From Neodiprion pinetum (Eukaryota; Arthropoda; Insecta; Hymenoptera; Diprionidae), in the NCBI RefSeq assembly GCF_021155775.2, contig NC_060232.1, forward strand, positions 1,736,001 to 1,800,000: a stretch of 64,000 nucleotides of DNA, given 5' to 3'. Shown here piece after piece: positions 13,485 to 26,876 of this stretch. Below the pieces are notes generated by a model. That model was not told where the DNA came from, made no database searches, and worked only from the letters and a program-made list of their open reading frames with translations. Positions within the stretch are counted from its first letter, which is position 1, and each line of letters starts with the position of its first letter. Both the position numbers and the translations under genes were made by a program.

Positions 13485-16041
13485 TACGATTATCAAGTAG
13501 TACCAAAGGCTGGTTAAAAATGAATAAAATTGTTGAAAAAATGAGGGTGAGACGTGAAATCGGGCCAATTGACAGAGAACGCGGTATACATTGGCGTTCG
13601 CAATGGCGTCGCAGAGCCGAAAGGGGAATCGCACGGTAGTAGGTAAGCCGAATCTCCACTTCACGCCGACGTTTACGGCAAGTTGGACGTGGATCCGTTA
13701 CGTCTTGTCGGGCTGAGGAGGAGAAGTTTACAAGCGAAGCTTCCGATCGGTGATTAATTTTCGATCCGGAAGGTGAATGCGACAATATTCTAGTCGAAGC
13801 GTTAAATTTTCAACCCTTGGACTTTTATGACGCGAGTATAACGTTGCGCGTGCACCGACTGTGATAATTCGGATCCTCGCTGCGTAGTTGAGAGTGATAC
13901 CAAGTACCAAAGCCCGAAACTGCTGACTTTTGCGATTACCGTAATCAACCTACGAACCAAGTTGACGACCGGACCACCACTGTGATTTTCCTGGGAAATG
14001 ATACTGGCCCCAAACGACAGCGATCGTTGGGCGTACGCCATGTACGGGATAGAAAAGCCCATGGAGCGGATTTCCGGTACGTTAATAGCTGATTTTAGTA
14101 TCTGGATTCGTCTGGCGGCGAAATGATTATAATTAATTTTGTGTAAACAAACGATTTCCCATCAAACCGCGGGTCTGCTGCAGTTATTATTACGTCGGTG
14201 CTGTTCTTGTTATCATTATCGTCGTCGTGACAATTGTGTCGGCGCGTAACGCGTGTTGAGGTAGTCTTACGACCGATCACCGTGCACAAACGTTGTACGT
14301 CCTTCGCGATATTGCATCGCTCCGAAAGAAGCCAGCTATAGGCTGTATCTCAAGGTTATTTTAGCTGTCACAGCCTCGTAATTTTTAAAAACTGCGTAAT
14401 TGAGATCGGCCAAAATCGTATATAAGTCAGGTCATGTTCAAGTTTCTTTATTACACTTGTGTCTTCTCCTAGTACAGACCTACCGCATAATTATGACGTG
14501 GCCTTGCGATACACCAGAGAAGACAAATATTTTTCATTCAAATCGAGCGTTGCGGGCGATCGAGATACTCTGCACAACGCAATCGTTACATGTATAATGA
14601 TAGTTATCATCGGACTTTTCGTACGAAGAAGTCACTCGCTCCGAATCTGTCCGAGACATCGATCTAACCGATAAAATAAAACGCGTTAGACTAACTCAAG
14701 ACGAAATGCCGAGGTCCGTCAATCGCATCGTGAGACAAAAACATTTCAGCATTCGGTACCTGATCCGACCGCTGTTGATGACTGTGGTGGTTTAATATCT
14801 CTGTTCGTAACTTAGAGAAGATCTCCGTTATCGGTCCGTACCCCGCTTTCCCTGCGCTTGCATATACCCGATAATCCGCCAAATATCAGTAACCCCTTCC
14901 CCTCTCCACCCCCTCACCCTACTACCTCAGCTGTGTTTTTACGATTTGAAGCTATCTTTTCAATACCGACCGGCAATGAAACTTCCCGAATAAGTTTATC
15001 TGATATCGAATTCTACTCTCCGCCTCGCCTGTCTTCTTAATCTTTCGGCGTTACTATTGCACACATTTATTTATCTTTCGTAATAGCTCACGACTTGCGT
15101 GTGCATTACACACTTGCGACGATTCGTATACGCGTTGCACGCGTTATACCGATTACACGCACACCATCATACGTGTAGAGTGCGACAAGTCGAGGTGGTA
15201 TTTTTCCATCAGCAATCGCATTTGCGAGAGCCGCGCCATATATGTACGTACGTGCGTGATGCATCACGGTGTGTGTACGTAAACTGAGGTTCAAACACTT
15301 TTTTGCTTTCATTTTTTTTTTCTCGTTATTCGTGCTCGGTTTTATCTTTACTCTTGGATCCGTTTTTCTTTTTTCCTTTTTTTCCGCTCATTCCGTTCCC
15401 TCTTTTTACCCCTTTCGACCTCCGCGGGCTTTCAATTCTATTTGCGTAGGTTCGTCGAGGTCGATAAATATTTTTACGCTATTCGATATTGTTAAGTTCT
15501 TCGGATCCTGGGACCGATTTACGCCTGGTTTAGACCGGGCAAAGATTAACTGTCGCTTTCTAGGCACTTGGGAATAACCGAAGACAAAAATAAGAACGAC
15601 GACACAACAACAACAGATTTTCATCCATACTTTAGATATGACTCGTACACTTACTTGCCTTGGTCAACGAATGCCAGAGCTGCAACAGATTTGTTTACCA
15701 TCTCTCACCGCCGATAAGTTTACTTCACGTGTATAATACTCTTCACTGCAAGTTTCTTTTTTTAAATAAACTCCACTCCACCATTGCGCACTCAAAAACT
15801 GCGTCCTGCGGTCTATCGACGATTCACCGCTTCGCTTCACAATTTATTAATAACAATAAACAAAAAAAATAAACACTCTCACAGTCGGTCGTTGACAACA
15901 ATCGTTTCACAGCGTAGACGTGAAAATTTACCGCGCGTGGAAACTTTACTGCACTATTGCAAGCATACGACAAAGTCTGGTGAAAATTCCGCGAGTAATA
16001 AGATGAGACTGTTTTCCTTCTGTTTCACAGCAAAAGGAGTC

Positions 16042-19000
16042 ATGGCCGGGTCTGTAGCGACCCTGGCCGTCCTATGGATATCGCTTCAAGGGATGGGCTT
16101 CGTCGCTCAGCCGAGCACGATAGACGCTTCGAGACTGCCGATTTCCATGCAGAACTACCTCTCGTTCTCTGCCGGTGAGTACGATGTTTATTATTGTCGG
16201 ACCTACTTTCCGAACATCGATCTCACTGCTTGCCAGAACCGTTGACCTAATCTATCGGCTTTGTTTACTCCCGTTTCTCCCAAATAAAAGGCTTCCCGTC
16301 ACTTACGCGCCGAGATGAACTGAGGATGAACTCTCGAAGATTCCTTGGCGGCAGCTCGTTTCCGGTTATCGGTCCCGAGGCGATCAATTCGTCGATTGAT
16401 TTCGCGGAAATGCTCGTCGACCAAATGGCGAGACTCGAGGCGAACATCGCCGGCGCTGGAATATCCTTTTCTAACGACTCTCCGACCCATGGTCAGTACG
16501 CGCATTGGTACCCGACGATGGAAGCTCACAAGAAGAGCGTCAGCGCCCTGGTCGTCGTCAAGGCGTCGTCTTACCTGGCCCAGAACAACTGCCAGAGGTA
16601 AAAGAGAAAAAAAAAAAATAAGAAAAGTCTATAACTTGGAACGAGCCGGTTCGTAACTGTCGAATGAATTTCTCGATCGCGGATCAATGAACGGTGGTCG
16701 TTTTGTCATCAGGTCTGGATTTAGGAACGAAAGGTGCGCGCGGTTCATATCGACTTTGAAAATGGAGGACACGGTTATCGGAAGGAACTGCGCCAATGAG
16801 CACAGAATTGATTGCGACGGTGGTTCGAGGTACAGGACGATCGACGGTACCTGCAACAATTTGGATAATCCTAGATGGGGAAGCGTCATGACCGCCTATT
16901 CGAGGATCCTATTTCCAAACTACGCCGATGGTGAGAATATGCTGTTTGTTACCAGGGGGAAAAAAACTAGCGAATTCGAGAGGAAGAATCGATATATCCC
17001 AGATACCCCGTTCCGTAGATTCGTTGATTAATTTCACTCGAGTACGATGCAAGAATTCAGTCGTTACATTCATTATTGCTCTGCATCGGAATACGACGTT
17101 ATAAAATTTTTACATTTAACATTATTGTCTACGAGTGTTTCACATTATACATGTGACACGTGTGACAACGACGAACTATACAGAGCTGTATACATTCAGA
17201 GATTAACGTCGTATTGTTTATAGTCGAGAAACGACATGTTTGTTTGTGCTGATTCAATCCGTCATGCGAACGTGAAACTTTTAGAGGCATTGGATTAGAT
17301 GCTTAAATTTCATTAAATTCATTTTGTCAACATCTCCGTCTCGATAACAATGTGTTTGTATTGCGTTGCTTTTATTCCTTCTACATAGATACTGCTATAT
17401 CACACTGTGCAATAATAACCCAAGACTTTGAATTTACAGCAGCTAGCCATCCTCCCTCTTTTATCCTGAGATAATTTTGCTACGTCACCTTCTAGCCGTA
17501 ACGATATCAGCTTTGTTATTTTCCACGTTTGAAAGAAGAAGATATCGCGCATAAACACATCTTTGCTAGTTCGGATAACAACACAACCGCGTGACATCGT
17601 CATTTTTTCCGAAATCAGCATTTATTAAATCAGTTGACGTCTGACTTCATATTCTTTATCATCGAATGGGTTTTGTCATATTGTTTACTCGGGCAGACGC
17701 GACATATACACATTCATGTTCTTCACTGGAATATGTGAAACACGGTGTAAATACCAGTGCTGTGCGATTAATCGGATAATCGGCAGTTTCGATTAATCTT
17801 TGTTTCGATTGATTAAGTTTTTCGATTAATCTTTTTTCTGAGTATAGTTGGTACAGTTCGAACATGGTGAATGAGTCGCGAGTCATATACCGATGGACCT
17901 GCAGAATTAATACGAGGAAAAACGATAGATCAAAACCGTCGATTGATCGCGCGGTACTGGTAAATAGGTTCCCGCTATTCGTAGAACAGCCATTACCACC
18001 ACCAACACCACCGTCATCGTCATTATCATTATCGTTATCATTGACACTGTTTCGCTCACCTGTTTATGCAAGCGTTTCGCTGCATTATCTACCCTGGCTG
18101 GAAGTACAATCTAGAGACGAACGACGTTCTGTTACAAAGATTGGTTACCTCAAAAATATACATACACATATATGTATATATATATATATATATTCTGTGA
18201 TTTGCATTACAGCCGCGTTGTGCGAATAAAAGGCACAGATATGGCATTAGAATATGCTACGTGAATATAGCTGTGATTATTCACTGGCTACTATAGGTGA
18301 CCCGGTTTGGAGATTCTATCCAGCAATAGCGAAGTGTATGTAACAAAATTCGGATATACCTTTAATACCTACTGTATTATCATATGTATTATACATATTT
18401 ATTTACATAGATATTATAACTATTTAACGTCCTTTTAATATCACGTTGTCGAAACTCGATTACGCGGTTCTGCATTTAACTTTATACTTTTATAAGTTAG
18501 GGCGGGTTGTGAGTTTGGCTAAAGCGATCCGAGGGAGATGTTTTTCAATTTTCTTGATGCAGTTATAATTCAACGACACTGCAGCTTTTTATAACAAGAA
18601 ACCCTTATTACTGCTTTCGCTCTACTCGTGGCTTTCATCGATCATTTGTTCAAGGACTTGGCACGTCTTTTCACAATCGATATCGACGGAAACTGATCTC
18701 CTCTACACCTGCGTGTAAATTCTACCCATAATCTCTTCGCGTCTGAACGTGTATTCAAATTTCATTGGATTTGGAAATCAGTGCAACGGATCGTCGATTT
18801 CGAGTCTGATCAGATTTAAAATATGGATATCTCAGAGCGTTCTTGCAACACGAGAGCTTGATCCTTACATTTCACACGGGCGAGTTTAGGCGTGACGTAT
18901 ATACGTAACAGTGCCACATATTGAGCTCTGCTCTCGCGGTGCAAAAACGATCCTCAAATCGGAGTGTGGACGCTAAGCATAACTCAGCTCAAAACGAGGC

Positions 19001-21557
19001 GTGATAATTGCCCTGCAAAATACTTGTTCGTAAATTCGTCGTGTCAAGTTTTCTAAATCTTATTCCGATTTGAGTAAGTTAAACGTTAGTACCTAGCACC
19101 GTACCTCTGCAATCTTGACCTCCTGCACTAATTCTCGTTCGGGGTTCAGGTATCCAAGCGCTAAGACGCCCCGAGCGCAGAGGAAAGGAATTGCCCGGTC
19201 CAAGATCCGTCAGTACGTCGATCTCGCCAAGCGACAACCAGGAATCCGACTCGACAAAAACGCTCGCCGTTATGCAGTGGACTCAGTTTGTCGCGAACGA
19301 CGTTTCCCACACCCCGATGCGCAAGATGGGTAAGTCGGCTTCGAGTCGCTTAATTAAGCGTTCCAAAAATCGAGCAGACCTGACCGCGAACTTTTCATCC
19401 CCCTCTTCCAGTCACAAACAACAAACCCATAACATGCTGCCGGTCGAATGGATTCTTCCTGGCACCGCGTCACACGCATCCGGACTGCGCGCCGATTTCC
19501 ATACCCGACAACGATCCCGTTTATGGCAAGGAACGGATCCGCTGCATGAATTACGTCCGTTCGATGCCGACCGTCAGGCCAGACTGCAGCTTTGGACCGA
19601 CCGAGCAGGTTTGTCAAAATTAATCTTCGACTCGGACGTCAAGTCCTTTTGTGTGCTGCGACTGACCTCGACTCGTTCTTTCTTAAGGTGAATCAAGTGA
19701 CCCACTTCTTGGACGGCTCGACGGTTTACGGTTCCACGTCGAAAACCGCTCGGGAACTCCGCGCCTTCAGTGACGGGCTTCTTCGAGTAAGCCTCAAAAA
19801 CGGAAGCGAATATTTACCCACAGCTGTTTCGGAGCCTGCTTCTTTGTGTCGCGACAACGGTTGCTACGCGGCAGGCAAGTTTAACTCCAATTTTAAAGAG
19901 GTTTACAAGTTTACTTAACCAGACGAGTTTCCGGTTATCACGTCTTTATTCATCTTCTTCTTCTCCGAAATCAGGCGACTTCAGAGTGAACCACGTACCT
20001 CACCTGGCAGTGATGCACACGATTTGGCTTCGCGAGCATAACAGAATTGCCAGGGAATTAGGGAGGCTGAACCCGATTTGGTCCGACGAGATTATCTTCC
20101 AGGAGGCTCGTCGCGTTGTCATCGCCGAAATTCAGCACATCACGTACAACGAATGGCTGCCGGTCATCCTCGGAACGAATCAGACTCGATACGGACATCT
20201 GTTTCCCGTCACTGCCAACAGAGCTTCACAGCTCTACGATAGCCGGGAAAATCCGTCCATTACCAACGAAGCTGCGACAGCTGTTTTCCGTTTTATGAAT
20301 TCCCTGGTCCAGGGAAAGCTGCGGTAAGTGTCCGGCACGAGTATAAGTTCCTCTTCCAGATTCTTGACTGTCCGATGAAAACTCAGCACAAACTGCACTT
20401 TTCCTTTTACACGCAGAATGCACGACGAGGCTCGCAGTGTTACTGGCTCCCTGAAGCTGCACGAGCACTTCGGCAAGTCAAAAGTCATCGAGGATGCTGG
20501 TTTTCTCGACAGTCTGATTCGTGGACTAACCACCCAGAACTCCCAAAAAATGGATGTCAAACTTGTGTCAGACGTAAGTGTGAAACAGACAAGAATCTAT
20601 GAGCGTTTATTCGGCGTTGGTTCCACTGGCTGACGTTCGCCATTCGCAAATTTCAGATGACCCAAAAGCTGCACAAAACCCACGGCAATCTCGGTCTGGA
20701 CTCGATGAGTCTGGACATCCAACGAGGCCGAGACCACGGAATTCCAGGCTACAATCACTACCGCGAGCACTGTGGCCTGTCACTGGCGTCAACTTTTGAC
20801 GAATTCCTTGACACGATACCAATCGAGGTGACGCATTACGTAGTTATATCGAAACGAACCGATTAGTCGCGAACTTTTGCTCGATGCTGCGATGTTCGGT
20901 AATCGGCTCCGACGAATGACGAATGCTGATACTTTCAACCGCGTATCGTTGTTAACAAAGACTGCTTTGACAGGTGGTCGAAAAGCTCAGTATGCTGTAC
21001 AACCACCCTAACGACGTCGACCTCGTCGTCGGCGGCATGGCGGAGCGGCCCAGTCACGGGGGTCTTTTGGGCCCAACCTTGAGCTGCCTCGTTTCCGAGC
21101 AATTCGACACTATTCGTCGGTCCGATCGTTTCTTCTACAACTCGGCGTCGCAGCCTCACCCATTCACCGGAGGTTAGTGATTGATCCGAGAAATTCCAAC
21201 CGATTTATCATTCCTCGTTAATTAATTCTACGTTGCACTCTGCTCTACTTACAGACCAATTACACGCTCTCCGCAATGTTTCCTTGGCTCGTATATTCTG
21301 CGAAAACGGTGACAACATCGCCAGCATGCAGCCTCACGTTTTCCTCAAGCTTCAGCTTGGGTGAGTTGAACATAACACGAGTTTCCTCCGTTTCTTTCTG
21401 TAATTCGGAAATTTGTAGTTCAGTGCGTATTTACATTTTTGCTCTTCTTTCCTTTCCGAACAATTGTAGAAACGAGCTGGCGCCATGCGACGATTACGAA
21501 GCCATTCCAACCGTCGACCTATTTGCCTGGGCCGAGAAGGCCAAGGCTTACCGTTGA
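16042..21557 (+). CDS. PxA: secreted animal haem-peroxidase homologue lacking both haem histidines
   Basis: Twelve coding exons join in phase to 763 residues: 16042-16174, 16291-16597, 16713-16930, 19150-19329, 19412-19608, 19688-19874, 19975-20323, 20417-20573, 20657-20827, 20974-21172, 21255-21360 and 21470-21557. Start: MAGSVATLAVLW, a signal peptide. A helical pro-region (about residues 45-145) precedes the peroxidase domain, which opens with YRTIDGTCNN. The domain keeps CC near its middle, GPTEQ, the calcium loop THFLDGS, the distal Arg (GDFRVNH), LREHNRIA and DIQRGRDHG. The distal motif reads WTQFVAND and the proximal one VFRFMNSLV, so Asn269 and Asn516 sit where catalytic His is expected. 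Normal peroxidase chemistry is therefore unlikely. The frame is otherwise intact, which argues against simple decay. The intron after 19874 uses a GC donor (GCAG|gcaagt). Family: chorion peroxidase/peroxinectin type. Confidence 0.92.
16931..19149 (+). other. Large third coding-region intron of PxA
   Basis: A 2.2-kb intron between the YRTIDGTCNN exon and the distal-motif exon. It contains a TA microsatellite (about 18168-18194) and a cluster of CGATTAATC motifs at 17765-17831. No coding sequence seen. Confidence 0.75.
17765..17831. repeat. Cluster of CGATTAATC motifs
   Basis: CGATTAATC(G) occurs at 17765, 17790 and 17823, with a variant CGATTGATTAA at 17806. A further palindromic CGATTAATCG lies at 12326. 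TAAT-core palindromes are typical homeodomain sites, but this could equally be degenerate simple sequence. Confidence 0.4.
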
Positions 21558-24500
21558 ATGTCTAGCTGATTGACTGGTCACAATATCTGGATGGGGCGTC
21601 TTGGGGAGATTTTTCGGAGTGCGTTCCCACTCAAGGGGCATTCCGTTAATGAATGTACGAGCAACTGATCCCGCGTCAGGAGGACGGAGTCGCTCTCCGG
21701 GGCGCCGTGTGCAGTGGAGGTGTGTCCGAAACGATTATCACCACACGATTACCGCCACGCGTGTGGTTATACGAATGTAGAAGTCACACGAGCTGCGATC
21801 ACGGCTGAGATCAAGAAGAAAGCAATTAGCTGATGAATACGATGATAAATACGTGACTAGTCGATCGATTAGCAATCCGAGGGGGTTCTCTCTTACCGTC
21901 TCGGTCTTCAGAGGACCAAAAACGACAACGTACGATACGTACTTCGATGATATGAAAGAAGGAAGAAATCAATTGTTATTTCTTTTTTTTTTTTTTTTGT
22001 TTTAATTTTTTGCTTCTACTCCTAAACGAAGTACGACTAACGTACTTATATAGGTTTTACCTAAATTAGATACGGAGGATAGATCAAATATCGTTTTATT
22101 TTTATTTTTTATATCGTAATTCAGTTTGGGTTATAGTTTTAAGAATTTTAAAAACACACGCGTATACGCGAGGGAATTTTCAACGTAATTAGTATTTACG
22201 TACGTCCTTGTACATGAGACTGAGGTTAATTCTCTGCAGAGGTGTACAAAAATCCTCAAAGTAGATTCCGCTGTCGGAGAGACTGTTCTTAATAATTGAC
22301 AATATTCCGTGGCAGTTGAAGGTCGTCTTACTTGTTGTTAAAAATATTCGAACTTTGTACATTGTCGGCGGTTTTTTCGGGGAACGCATTTTTTTCGATG
22401 TTGCCGTAATTATTGTTCTCCTCGCTGTTTAATTTGGCCGTGTTTTTATTTTAACTACTGTGCATTTATATCGAACACGCGCGCAGATGAAAATCAAGGA
22501 ACAATTACCAAATGTTAAAATATGTGTTTCGAACAATCAATGATCAATTTTCTTACGTCTCGTCACGCTAGTCTACGGAAACAATATATCGACTGACTAG
22601 ATGATAAATTTATTAAATCATTATTATACTACAAATAGTTCACCAGACTTATTACTCACATAATACTTAATGCGCATTACTTATACACGTTCATAATTCG
22701 AAACATACATCAAACGGCAACTGAAGTCGTTGTTGTTACTTTACCCACTTTTTTTCTATATGTATAAAATAAATTTAATATGATTAAGAATCATATTTTA
22801 AAGAGTGTATCTTTTTTCCCCGAGTCTAATTCCCCACTAAAAATTCACCATATAATTCGCAGCAAATGAAGAGCAAGTCATTTTTTAACATTATTTCAAC
22901 AGCGTTTGGCCTCTCGCTGCATCGCGGGATTGATTTAGTTTAGTAAATTTAACCTATGAGAATATTAGTTATAAGTTATAGCGAATTTTACTGCAACTTC
23001 TTGTCTTATATTAGAGGTGAAAGAATGAAAAAGAACGAAGATACATAATCGTTCCAGCAATCCATATTAATTACCGAATACTAAATGTTTAATAACTTTT
23101 GAGTGCGATGTAATCGAGCTTGAAGTATTGGAAAATTCATTAGAGTCGTTAAATTTTCTCTGCTTCTGATTCACGCGTGAAGCCTCCCGTTTCAGTAGGA
23201 TGAATTTTTTATTTTACATTTAATATCCCCGTGGATCGGAACGTGACAAAATACGCCAGTAGTAAGCAAGTCTATCGTTGGTGGTAACGTTGCATAAATA
23301 TCGAAGAAAATGATTTTACCACATAAAATATATTGCGTGGGTAAAATTACGAGAGAAACATAAATATGAATGCAGAATAAAAATGACTCCACAAATGAAA
23401 CGAAATATTGTGCAAGTATTACGGTTTCGAGGCGTCACGTGTAGCATATATCATATAAATTATATATTATAAATTAGAACACTGCAATTATACGCTCGAA
23501 TTACTATTATCCGTACGTATACATAGTATTATATGCCTGTAATTACCTGCAATTCTGAACTATACCATGTACACCCATAATGTGTGTGCATGGATGCATT
23601 ACGTGGACGAAGCGTGTATCATTAATCGCGTACGTATGCGAGTTACATAACTCATTGACTAGAGCTGCAGACAAATTGCTATTTATCATTGGCTGTGCAA
23701 CAGGTGACACCAACTTACATATACGCATATACATGGTATGCATGTACGTACATATACATATAACACTTATTCGCCTTGCGAATTGTACGCATGCAGGAGT
23801 ACATGTTTCACAATATGAATTCCTTCGTACTTACTTACAATTAACTAGGAGCTATTTGGCTCAAGGCAGAACGTCAACTGCGCGAATTCGAGGAAGCTAA
23901 TTTGCAAATTGTGGAATACGAAGAGCGGCGATTCGCTGAGGGATTTATCGCCCGGAGTGATTCACGCCTGCCGAAAGGAAGCGAAGATCCGAGAGAGCAA
24001 AAAGGAATTCGAAAACTGGAACGATGAATGCGAGCATAGTTCTCATTCGCGGGATTGGCAAGCCGTAGAGCGTCATTAGCGCGACGACTGAAAGACTCGG
24101 TCCGCGGTTTAATTTCCAGCTGCAATTATGACGAGATGGAGCGTCGAATCACGAAAAGTTCGTTAATCGTCACGGCTGGTATAATGATTGGTGATGGGTT
24201 CGTGACAGCTCCGCGAGGGTTACGAGCCGTCGTCTTTGCCGGGCAATCAAACTCGGATGAAGAAATTTCGTAGTGAACTGAACAAATTGACCAATGTTGC
24301 AATTACCACAAGACTTGTCATATATCGAGTGAGTAGTCAAGTTTTCTAGATGCCAGATTTTCTCTCAATTCCAGCAACGTTTAAGGATGTGAGTCTCGTC
24401 GACAATATTGAATACTTTGTGATGAGATAAAAATCGGATAAAAATTATCTACAACAAAGAGGATAAGAAAATTAAATTTGAATAATAATAATGCCTGAGT

Positions 24501-26800
24501 GTTATCAAAAATTATTTAAACAAAACATTGTTAGACAAGTTTGTAGGGAATATTTTTTTTGTCACGTGAAATGAATTCGCTGATTTTTCCGAATACACGT
24601 GAATTTTTCAAAAACTTTCTCATAATTTTGAAATTTCCGTATTCGAAAATTTGCAACTTTGAATGATGGGAAAAAAAATCGTGAATTTTGGATATGTTTT
24701 CGTAGAAACGTTGTACGTTACAAATAAGAAGTTTCCAGGGCATTAACGAATTGTTTCGTAAGTACAGGCTATACAAATTTTCGGAAACGAAAATTTCAAA
24801 ATAATGAGAAAATCCTTTAAAAATTCGTATCTATTCGGAAAAATCAACGAATTCATTAGACATGCCAACAAAAAAACATCTCTCAAAACATTCAACAACT
24901 TTTGTCCATTCTTATTATTATAAAAATTTAATTTTCTCATCATCTTTATCGTCATTGATTTTTTCCAATTTTTAACTCATCGTAAAGTATCGATATTGCG
25001 GACGAGGCTCACTTTTGGTCGAGAACGTACACCGGTACATCCTTAAACACCACGGTACAAACGAAACGTTTCGTCCGATTCGATCGGTCGTAAATCCGTG
25101 AAACACGTCGATAAGGATGAGTTTTCGCGGATGGAAACTCGTCGACGGTGTTCGAGTTGGCACGCTACCGAGACTGATTGTGAATCGATCGGCGATTGAC
25201 GTAACCCGATCCCGTAATTGATAGACGCAGGTGAACCGGCTGAATCAGCAACTCGACTACCGGAGGCTGGCACTCCTCTCCGGATCACGGGACCGTCGGT
25301 GTAGCTCTTGCATTCTCTCGTTCTCTCGACGCCCAGAGAGTACGCTTTGTCTAATTGTCAGACCAGTTCTGTTTCTCATGGCTAAGGGACCTTGGCTCGA
25401 GATTCATTATGCCGCTGGGTTATTCACGTCCGTATAGAACGAACGTGTTACACGCAGCCGTGACGGCTTTTCGATATTATGTATCGCTGGATGAATTAGG
25501 AGGTCGAGTGAATAGGAGTTGGCGCTAATTGTAAGGAACGAAAGACAACGGATGGATAATATTGGGGAGATGGAAGTCTCAAGAGGTGTTCTTGATACGA
25601 CATTTCGCGAGCGTTCGTCGCCTCGCCATTCTTCCGTTTTGGCAATGTTATTGATTTTGATCAATGGTCCCACTCGTTTGGCATATTAAACGAACCGGAC
25701 CTCGGCCCAATTACCTCAGGGATAAACGAGCCCGTGATAAGGGTTTTTTAATATTCCGTTCTGCGTCAATTACGGATCATCGACAGGTTTGACTTTTAGA
25801 AATTCGCCTTGACACGCGAGTCTCGTTTTTGAAAGGAATTTCGCTGCATCGCATTTCACCTATACTAATATTTAATAATATAGGAATAATATTACAACGA
25901 TACCGTTGGCGGGGATTTTTCTACGTCGATTAAACGAGGGCGTAGAGCAATGCTTGTGCATGAACAGCTGTAGAGAGGACGAGTATTGTCACTTGTGCAA
26001 TTACGACCTACACACGCAACCGTAAAAACATAAACTAAATGTAAAACGAAGGCGAATGAACTTTATAAAAATAATCGATATATATTGAATACGAAACGCG
26101 TAGTATAATGTTTTCTCAAGTGCTCCGTGTATCCTTTTATATTCAATTTGACTGCCAGTCATTTTGTCAAAATACGTGACGCTTTCGTACGACAAGTTGG
26201 AATTCTTGTTTTCCAATTGCACGTAATATTCGTCATCTTGCCCATTGCTACGACGGTTTATTTCTCCCCGTGGGCCATACGATTATTCCGTCACACTGTT
26301 TTCGGGCCATTTTGGATCCTCGCCCACGTCATACCGCGTCAGGCAGTTTTTAATCCCCACCCTCCTTCGTAATGTCTAATATTTGTTAATAATACGACGG
26401 ATAACGTTAACCGTACGATCAAACAACAATTAAATACGCATGAAAAACAGCTCGAAGTAACATTCCGAGTGTATCCCCTTCCTGTCACGGTACCGAGAAC
26501 GTGACTTATCATTTAAATGATCCCCCGGGCCGTTTGTCCAAACAAATGTCAAGTGGCACAATATATTGCGGAATAGTTTTGAGATAGCGGCATTTCCGGG
26601 AGTAAATTGTTAGCCGACGGTAAATAAATTGAGTAAATAACAATAAAATGAGAAAACCAGCTCGTCCGAAATCTGCGAAAAAGACAACGTTCACTGCTCC
26701 GCGAGGGTGTCTATAATTCGAGCTTTCGGCTCTATGGTGGGACTGCATGATCGCACCCACCTCGCCCCGGGTAGGGCCACCGGTACTTTCTACCGCTACT
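21558..26800. other. Intergenic region, PxA 3' end to PxB promoter
   Basis: No coding exon supported. The first good AATAAA on the plus strand after PxA is at 22768, which would imply a 3' UTR of about 1.2 kb. The long inverted-repeat element at 24381-25046 lies here. The other open frames have no recognisable product. Confidence 0.45.
24381..25046. mobile_element. Long terminal-inverted-repeat MITE flanked by TTAA
   Basis: The two halves are reverse complements over about 300 bp each: TTAAGGATGT at 24381 pairs with ACATCCTTAA ending at 25046. Inner blocks such as GAGAAAATTAAATT, GAATTCG.TGATTTTTCCGAA and TTTTGAAATTT pair in order. The TTAA at both borders fits the TTAA target preference of piggyBac-type transposons. 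There is no transposase, so this is a non-autonomous element that would fold into one giant hairpin. Arms have diverged by small indels, so it is not very recent. Confidence 0.75.
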
Positions 26801-26876
26801 TATAAACTTCGTTCAAACACTCCAGTTGTTCAGTCCGTCCTGTCAACAATTACCGGATTATAACCCTGCACGACAG
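26801..26876 (+). promoter_or_regulatory. Candidate PxB core promoter and short 5' UTR exon
   Basis: TATAAAC at 26801 is followed 31 bp later by the insect initiator TCAGT (A at 26832), the expected spacing. A short exon of about 45 bp then ends CGACAG with donor gtactg at 26877. The next plus-strand gene, PxB, has an acceptor (gtttcag, ending 32777) 4 bp before its signal-peptide ATG. I infer a non-coding first exon of PxB. Confidence 0.5.

Larger units (their letters stand above)
7766..16030 (+). other. Presumed first intron of PxA (5' UTR intron)
   Basis: Over 8 kb without a supported coding exon. It contains simple repeats: CA at about 9227, GA at 10292-10311 and 13446-13484, and a GAATA run at about 10316. 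Short open frames exist on both strands but none carries a recognisable domain or splice structure. Long 5' introns often carry enhancers; I cannot identify any. Confidence 0.35.

Noticed and set aside
13303..13785. 160-codon minus-strand open frame containing a Leu-Ser run
   Set aside because: The LSLSLSL stretch is the translated GA microsatellite.
16042..21557. PxA as a pseudogene
   Set aside because: All 12 exons keep frame and splice sites over 763 codons, and the structural motifs remain; loss of two histidines alone fits a pseudoenzyme better.
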